NCBI RefSeq assembly: GCF_029057325.1
Contig: NZ_JAICZW010000042.1
Coordinates: forward strand, 1-64,000
Direction: 5' to 3'
Source of the DNA: Bacteroides sp.
Lineage (GTDB): Bacteria; Bacteroidota; Bacteroidia; Bacteroidales; Bacteroidaceae
DNA length: 64,000 nucleotides
Shown here: one piece after another, positions 59,743-64,000 of the stretch
How the letters are laid out: every line of letters starts with the position of its first letter
How positions within the stretch are numbered: the first letter of the stretch is position 1
Notes under the pieces: model-generated
Told to the model about the DNA's origin: nothing
Database searches by the model: none
What the model saw: only the letters and a program-made list of their open reading frames with translations
Position numbers and translations under genes: made by a program

Positions 59743-60405
59743 ATGGAAGAATATATCATAACAGACAGGACCTTGGTAAAAACCTCAAAAGTCATTTCGG
59801 CCATCTTCACGCCGTTTTCCATTCCTTTTGTGGCTTTCCTGATTCTGTTTGCCTTTTCATACCTGCGCATCATGCCGCTGCAATACAAGCTGATTGTGCT
59901 GGGCGTAGTCTTTTGCTTCACTATTCTGATGCCTACGCTGACTATTTTCATCTTTCAGAAAATCAACGGTTTCAGTCCGAAAGACATGACCGACCGGAAA
60001 AAGAGGTATATCCCCTTCTTTCTGACCATCGTTTCCTATATATTCTGCCTGCTGATGATGCAACGGCTGAATATCCCTTGGTATATGACGGGAATCATCC
60101 TCGCCGCACTGGTAATGATGGTTATCTGCGTCCTCCTCAACTCGGTATGGAAGCTCAGCGAACACATGGCAGGAGCAGGAGCGGTAGTAGGCGGGCTGGT
60201 GGCTTTCAGTGCGCTGTTCGGCTACAACCCCATTTGGTGGCTCTGCCTCTTCATATTGGCGGCAGGAACATTGGGCACTGCCCGCATCATCCTGCAACAT
60301 CATACCTTGAGCGAAGTGATGGGAGGATTTGCCGTGGGACTACTTTGCACCTTATTGGTGCTCCACCCGTTAAGCAACATCCTCTTCCGCATCTTTCTTT
60401 TTTAG
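59743..60405 (+). CDS. PAP2-family membrane phosphatase-like protein
   Basis: This 220-residue protein has six hydrophobic segments. The PAP2 signature is recognisable at LSEHMAGAGAVVGG (SxHxxG-like) and at ARIILQHHTLSEVMGGFAVGL (R-x5-H-x5-G-like), the two halves of the active site. The first K-x6-RP motif is not clear, and the region PKDMTDRKKRYIPFF may replace it, so catalytic activity is uncertain. Members dephosphorylate lipid phosphates or undecaprenyl pyrophosphate at the membrane. It is cotranscribed perhaps with rpoN and precedes gcvH. Confidence 0.8.
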   Translation: MEEYIITDRTLVKTSKVISAIFTPFSIPFVAFLILFAFSYLRIMPLQYKLIVLGVVFCFTILMPTLTIFIFQKINGFSPKDMTDRKKRYIPFFLTIVSYIFCLLMMQRLNIPWYMTGIILAALVMMVICVLLNSVWKLSEHMAGAGAVVGGLVAFSALFGYNPIWWLCLFILAAGTLGTARIILQHHTLSEVMGGFAVGLLCTLLVLHPLSNILFRIFLF

Positions 60406-60469
60406 AACTATAAATCGACAATCGTGAATTTTCAATTAAATAAGTATTAACCCTTAAAAACTAACAATC

Positions 60470-60850
60470 ATGAATTTTCCAACAAATGTAAAGTACACGC
60501 AAGAACATGAATGGATTCGCCAAGAAGGCGACATCGCTTATGTAGGTATCACCGACTACGCACAGGAGCAACTGGGCGACATCGTATTTGTCGATATCCC
60601 GACAGAAGGCGAGACATTGGCTGCCGGCGACACGTTCGGTACCATCGAAGTAGTGAAAACCATCTCAGACCTTTTCTTGCCCGTAGGCGGAGAAGTGCTG
60701 GAACAGAACGAAGCGTTGGCCGACCAACCGGAGCTGGTAAACACAGACCCGTATGGCGAAGGCTGGCTTATCAAAATCAAGCCTGCTGCCGATGCCGACT
60801 TCGACAGTCTGCTGGATGCGGAAGCATACAAAGCACTGGTGAATGAATAA
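60470..60850 (+). CDS. gcvH: Glycine cleavage system H protein
   Basis: This 126-residue carrier protein shuttles the aminomethyl group between the P, T and L proteins of glycine cleavage. The lipoyl lysine is in GTIEVVKTISDLFLPVGGEV (K63), with the characteristic E-V-K-T motif; VKYTQEHEWI opens the fold and GWLIKIKP closes it. Length is normal. The P, T and L genes are not in the window, so gcvH stands apart from them here. The ATG follows a short AACTAACAATC leader. Confidence 0.97.
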   Translation: MNFPTNVKYTQEHEWIRQEGDIAYVGITDYAQEQLGDIVFVDIPTEGETLAAGDTFGTIEVVKTISDLFLPVGGEVLEQNEALADQPELVNTDPYGEGWLIKIKPAADADFDSLLDAEAYKALVNE

Positions 60851-60855
60851 CCAAA

Positions 60856-60956
60856 CAATTGATAATTGATAGTTGGCAGTTGCAATTGACAGATATTATT
60901 TTATCAGTCAATTATCAACTGCTAATTGTCAATTGTCAGTTATCAATTATCAATTT
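60856..60956. repeat. AT-rich 100-bp imperfect palindrome between gcvH and purE
   Basis: Left arm TTGATAATTGATAGTTGGCA with CAATTGACA; right arm TGTCAATTGTCAG with TTATCAATTATCAA. Inner parts (AGTTG, CAACT) pair too. It fills the whole gap and is the fullest copy of the AT-rich repeat also seen near 37400 and 44994. Confidence 0.6.
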
Positions 60957-60963
60957 AAAAGAT

Positions 60964-61473
60964 ATGACTCCAATCGTTAGCATTATCATGGGCAGCACCT
61001 CCGACCTTCCTGTTATGGAGAAGGCGGCTCAGTTGCTCAATGACTTACATGTACCGTTCGAAATGAACGCCCTATCCGCTCACCGCACCCCGGAAGCAGT
61101 GGAAGAGTTTGCCACGAATGCCCGCCAACGCGGCATCAAAGTGATTATCGCCGCTGCCGGCATGGCTGCTGCCCTACCCGGCGTCATTGCAGCCAATACC
61201 ACTCTGCCGGTCATCGGTGTACCCATCAAAGGTTCCGTGCTCGACGGCGTAGATGCCCTCTACTCCATCATACAGATGCCTCCCGGCATACCCGTAGCGA
61301 CAGTTGCCATCAACGGTGCCATGAACGCCGCCATCCTCGCCGTACAAATGCTCGCCCTAAGCGATGCCTCACTGGCCGAGACATTCGCCGCTTACAAAGA
61401 GGAACTGAAGAAAAAAATCGTCAAGGCCAACGAGGACTTGAAAGAGGTGAAGTACGAATACAAAACCAATTAA
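60964..61473 (+). CDS. purE: 5-(carboxyamino)imidazole ribonucleotide mutase
   Basis: This 169-residue class I PurE rearranges N5-CAIR to CAIR in purine synthesis. SIIMGSTSDLPVMEKA is the substrate phosphate loop, and NALSAHRTPE contains the catalytic histidine. VIIAAAGMAAALPGVIAANTTLPVIGVP is the conserved core, and NGAMNAAILAVQ ends the fold. The ATG at 60964 gives the standard N-terminus; the frame further upstream lies in the AT-rich palindrome. It is followed by ispG with 6 bp between, so the two are an operon. Confidence 0.97.
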   Translation: MTPIVSIIMGSTSDLPVMEKAAQLLNDLHVPFEMNALSAHRTPEAVEEFATNARQRGIKVIIAAAGMAAALPGVIAANTTLPVIGVPIKGSVLDGVDALYSIIQMPPGIPVATVAINGAMNAAILAVQMLALSDASLAETFAAYKEELKKKIVKANEDLKEVKYEYKTN

Positions 61474-61479
61474 AAAAAG

Positions 61480-63345
61480 GTGGATTTATTCAACTATTCC
61501 CGACGGGAAACAATCGAAGTAAACATTGGGGCCACTCCGATGGGAGGCTCCAATCCTATCCGCATACAAAGTATGACGAACACCGCCACGCAAGACACGA
61601 AAGCCTGCGTGGCACAGGCTAAACGCATCGTCGATGCCGGAGGAGAGTATGTACGACTCACGGCGCAAGGTGTCAAAGAAGCGGAGAACCTGAAGAATAT
61701 CAATGCGGCACTGCGGCAAGACGGCTACATGGTGCCGCTCGTAGCCGACATTCACTTCAATCCCAAGGTAGCGGATGTCGCGGCACAATATGTAGAGAAA
61801 GTACGCATCAACCCGGGCAACTATGTGGACTCGGCACGCACCTTCAAGCATCTGGAATATACCGACGAGGAGTATGCCCAGGAACTCCGGAAGATACACG
61901 ACCGCTTCGTCCCCTTCCTCCACATCTGCAAGGAGAACCATACCGCCATCCGCATCGGCGTGAACCACGGTTCCCTATCCGACCGCATCATGTCGCGCTA
62001 CGGCGACACGCCGGAAGGCATGGTGGAATCGTGCATGGAGTTTCTGCGCATCTGCGTGCAAGAGCACTTCACAGACGTGGTCATCTCCATCAAGGCATCC
62101 AACACTGTGGTCATGGTGAAGACGGTACGCCTGCTGGCAACCATCATGGAGCAGGAAGGCATGAAGTTCCCGCTGCACCTTGGCGTAACGGAAGCCGGAG
62201 ACGGAGAAGATGGCCGCATCAAGTCGGCCCTGGGCATCGGTGCCCTGCTGGCGGACGGACTGGGCGACACCATCCGGGTCTCCCTGAGTGAAGCGCCGGA
62301 AGCGGAAATCCCCGTAGCCCGCAAACTGGTGGACTACATCGTGCAGCGCCACAATCATCCCTACCTCCCCGGAGCCGACGTGCCGGAATTCAATTACCTC
62401 TCCCCTACCCGCCGCGAGACAACCGCCGTGCATAACATAGGCGGTGACCATCTGCCCTTAGTAGTCGCCGCACGTCTGAACGGAACGATGGACTTCCGCC
62501 CGCCATTCATGCCGGACTACGTTTATACAGGACGTATCCTCCCCGAAGCACTGCCGGAGGGCATGCAGGGCATCGTGGATGCCGATGTCTGGATGCAGCA
62601 TAGTGCCGAAGGCGCAGAGCTAAGCAGCATCTGGCCCGCCTTCAAAGGAGACCAGCTACCTTTCCTCAGCAGCTGCGGTGCCTCCTTGAAGTTCCTCTTC
62701 ATCACCTACATGGGATTGAACGACGAGGCCATCGCCTGCCTGAAGTATCATCCGGAGGTCGTATTGGTATCGCAAAGCAACCACCCCAACCGTTTGGGAG
62801 AACAACGCGCCTTGGCACACCAACTGATGAAGGAAGGCCTGAAGAATCCGATAGTCTTCTTCGAGCACTATGCCGAGAGCGAACTGGAGAATCTGCAAAT
62901 CAAAGCCGCCGCCGATATGGGAGCCCTCATCTTTGACGGCTTGTGCGACGGTATCTTCCTCTTCAACCAAGGAGAAGCGATCAACGGGCAAGCAGTGGAT
63001 ACCACCGCATTCGGCATTCTGCAAGCCGGACGCGTACGCACCAGCAAGACAGAATACATCTCCTGCCCCGGCTGTGGAAGAACACTCTACAACTTAGAGA
63101 GCACCATCGCCCGCATCAAGGCAGCCACCTCCCACCTGAAAGGCCTCAAGATAGGCATCATGGGATGCATCGTCAACGGCCCCGGAGAGATGGCGGATGC
63201 CGACTACGGCTACGTAGGTGCCGGACGTGGCAAAATCAGCCTCTACAAGAAAAAGGAGTGCATCGAAAAGAACATTCCCGAAGAAGAAGCCGTGGAGAAA
63301 CTGATAGAACTGATAAAAAACAACGGAGACTACAACCGAGAGTGA
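61480..63345 (+). CDS. ispG: 4-hydroxy-3-methylbut-2-enyl-diphosphate synthase (long form)
   Basis: The protein has 621 residues. It carries out the penultimate step of the MEP isoprenoid pathway, reductively opening the cyclodiphosphate ring. The TIM-barrel domain opens RETIEVNIGATPMGGSNPIRIQSMTNT. A large insertion domain (about 290-520) marks the long three-domain form shared by Bacteroidetes, Chlamydia and plants. The iron-sulfur domain has SCPGCGRTLYN and the third cysteine in GCIVNGPGEMADADYG. The start is GTG at 61480; an in-frame stop (of purE) lies two codons upstream, so no earlier start is possible. A hairpin follows the gene. Confidence 0.96.
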   Translation: MDLFNYSRRETIEVNIGATPMGGSNPIRIQSMTNTATQDTKACVAQAKRIVDAGGEYVRLTAQGVKEAENLKNINAALRQDGYMVPLVADIHFNPKVADVAAQYVEKVRINPGNYVDSARTFKHLEYTDEEYAQELRKIHDRFVPFLHICKENHTAIRIGVNHGSLSDRIMSRYGDTPEGMVESCMEFLRICVQEHFTDVVISIKASNTVVMVKTVRLLATIMEQEGMKFPLHLGVTEAGDGEDGRIKSALGIGALLADGLGDTIRVSLSEAPEAEIPVARKLVDYIVQRHNHPYLPGADVPEFNYLSPTRRETTAVHNIGGDHLPLVVAARLNGTMDFRPPFMPDYVYTGRILPEALPEGMQGIVDADVWMQHSAEGAELSSIWPAFKGDQLPFLSSCGASLKFLFITYMGLNDEAIACLKYHPEVVLVSQSNHPNRLGEQRALAHQLMKEGLKNPIVFFEHYAESELENLQIKAAADMGALIFDGLCDGIFLFNQGEAINGQAVDTTAFGILQAGRVRTSKTEYISCPGCGRTLYNLESTIARIKAATSHLKGLKIGIMGCIVNGPGEMADADYGYVGAGRGKISLYKKKECIEKNIPEEEAVEKLIELIKNNGDYNRE

Positions 63346-63361
63346 GTTGACGAGTTAACGA

Positions 63362-63410
63362 GTTGACAAGTTTACAAGACTTCTCCTTGTAGCCTTGTAA
63401 ACTCGTCAAC
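63362..63410 (+). terminator. Terminator after ispG
   Basis: GTTGAC-AAGTTTACAAG and CTTGTAAACTCGTCAAC form a stem of about 16 bp with one mismatch around a pyrimidine-rich loop. Short direct repeats of GAGTTGAC/GAGTTAAC precede it. Confidence 0.65.
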
Positions 63411-63447
63411 TTATAAATTCACTAACAAACTTCTAAAAACCTTATTT

Positions 63448-64000
63448 ATGGACTATCAGAAGATATTGGAAGACATCTATCAGGAGATACAGCCATACGC
63501 CTCTGTCGGCAAACAGGCTGATTATATTCCGGCACTCGCCCGGGTCAACCCGGACCAGTTCGGCATGTGCATTCACACCATCCAAGGCGAAACATTCATG
63601 CATGGGAAGGCTGCCACCGGCTTCTCCATACAAAGTATCTCGAAAGTATTCTCACTGGCTATGTGTCTGAGCCTTGAAGGAGACCAGCTGTGGGAGAGAG
63701 TGGGCAAAGAGCCTTCGGGCACCGCCTTCAACTCACTGATACAATTGGAAGTGGAAAAAGGCATTCCCCGAAACCCGTTCATCAATGCCGGAGCCATCGT
63801 GATGACCGACATCCTGCTGAACCGCCTGAAACATCCCGAAGAGGAGTATCTCCGTTTTGTCCGCTCCATCAGCGGCAACAGCCGGATAGACTATAACGAG
63901 GAGGTGGCACAATCCGAACGTGGGAACGGCTACCTGAACGCAGCCATCGCCAACCTGCTGAAGTATCACCACAACATTGACAATGACATCGAACGTGTGC
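63448..64000 (+). CDS. glsA: Glutaminase (3' end outside window)
   Basis: The first 184 residues are present. The family is the beta-lactamase-like glutaminase that hydrolyses glutamine to glutamate and ammonia. Diagnostic parts are GFSIQSISKVFSLAMCL, which carries the catalytic S-x-x-K, and GIPRNPFINAGAIVMTD, plus SERGNGYLNAAIANLL near the cut end. About 305-320 residues are usual, so roughly 40 percent is missing to the right. The ATG at 63448 opens MDYQKILEDIYQEIQPYAS, in line with known members. Glutaminases of this type are often linked to acid resistance or nitrogen supply; no partner transporter is visible in the window. Confidence 0.95.
   Translation, partial: MDYQKILEDIYQEIQPYASVGKQADYIPALARVNPDQFGMCIHTIQGETFMHGKAATGFSIQSISKVFSLAMCLSLEGDQLWERVGKEPSGTAFNSLIQLEVEKGIPRNPFINAGAIVMTDILLNRLKHPEEEYLRFVRSISGNSRIDYNEEVAQSERGNGYLNAAIANLLKYHHNIDNDIERV

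Overview
The window looks like chromosomal DNA from a gut Bacteroides or a close relative. The evidence is a SusR-type hybrid two-component regulator beside glycoside hydrolases, a GH84 hexosaminidase and a GH110 alpha-galactosidase, an operon matching the Bacteroides fucRIAKXP order, the long form of IspG, lipoprotein-type signal peptides on surface enzymes, and several TAnnTTTG -7 boxes typical of the Bacteroidetes primary sigma factor. The species cannot be fixed from the sequence alone.

Layout. 1-10.7 kb is mostly housekeeping: a cut-off aminopeptidase P, a gamma-carbonic-anhydrase-like protein, gltX, a 7TM-HD phosphohydrolase, a small membrane protein, priA, a low-molecular-weight tyrosine phosphatase and a drug/metabolite exporter. 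10.7-16.1 kb holds an outer-membrane beta-barrel protein, then GH84 and GH110 enzymes that would trim host or dietary glycans, and an acetyltransferase. A tRNA-Ser(CGA) follows, abutting a convergent RecQ-like helicase. 18.9-20.6 kb carries a DUF2795 protein, a cobalamin adenosyltransferase and a methyltransferase-like protein. 20.8-32.8 kb is a four-gene glycan locus (GH3, GH2, GH31, hybrid regulator) whose enzyme set suits xyloglucan side chains but which has no SusC/SusD pair.

33.1-36.2 kb is the most unusual block: a 29-residue membrane peptide, a CPBP membrane protease, three tandem DUF2975 paralogues sharing a C-terminal EEQDLTI tail, and a Cro/CI-type regulator. The operon is preceded by two near-identical palindromes that look like operators. 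36.4-46.6 kb returns to core functions: ribF, a HAD hydrolase, a calcium-type P-ATPase, rubredoxin, a Na/Pi cotransporter, a nucleoside kinase, and a histidine-kinase-like protein whose phospho-acceptor histidine appears to be lost. 46.7-54.6 kb is the fucose operon (fucR-I-O-A-K-X-P, read leftwards), which turns L-fucose into DHAP and lactaldehyde and reduces the latter. 54.6-56.6 kb is a scar region holding repeats and a chimeric pseudogene (AAA-ATPase N-terminus joined to a frameshifted ECF sigma factor). The rest holds a second aminopeptidase P, rpoN, a PAP2-family protein, gcvH, purE, ispG and a cut-off glutaminase.

The intergenic DNA is rich in repeats. A roughly 260-bp element occurs in inverted orientation at 41.0 and 55.2 kb, with an 88-bp perfect core. 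A CACTTGTGTCTGTC palindrome cluster occurs at 20.7 and 54.8 kb. GC-rich and AT-rich REP-like palindromes recur, and two of them appear to be read through in frame inside genes (the P-ATPase and the GH2 enzyme). A short frameshifted relic at 9.1 kb is homologous to the 5' end of the AAA-ATPase gene at 55.5 kb.
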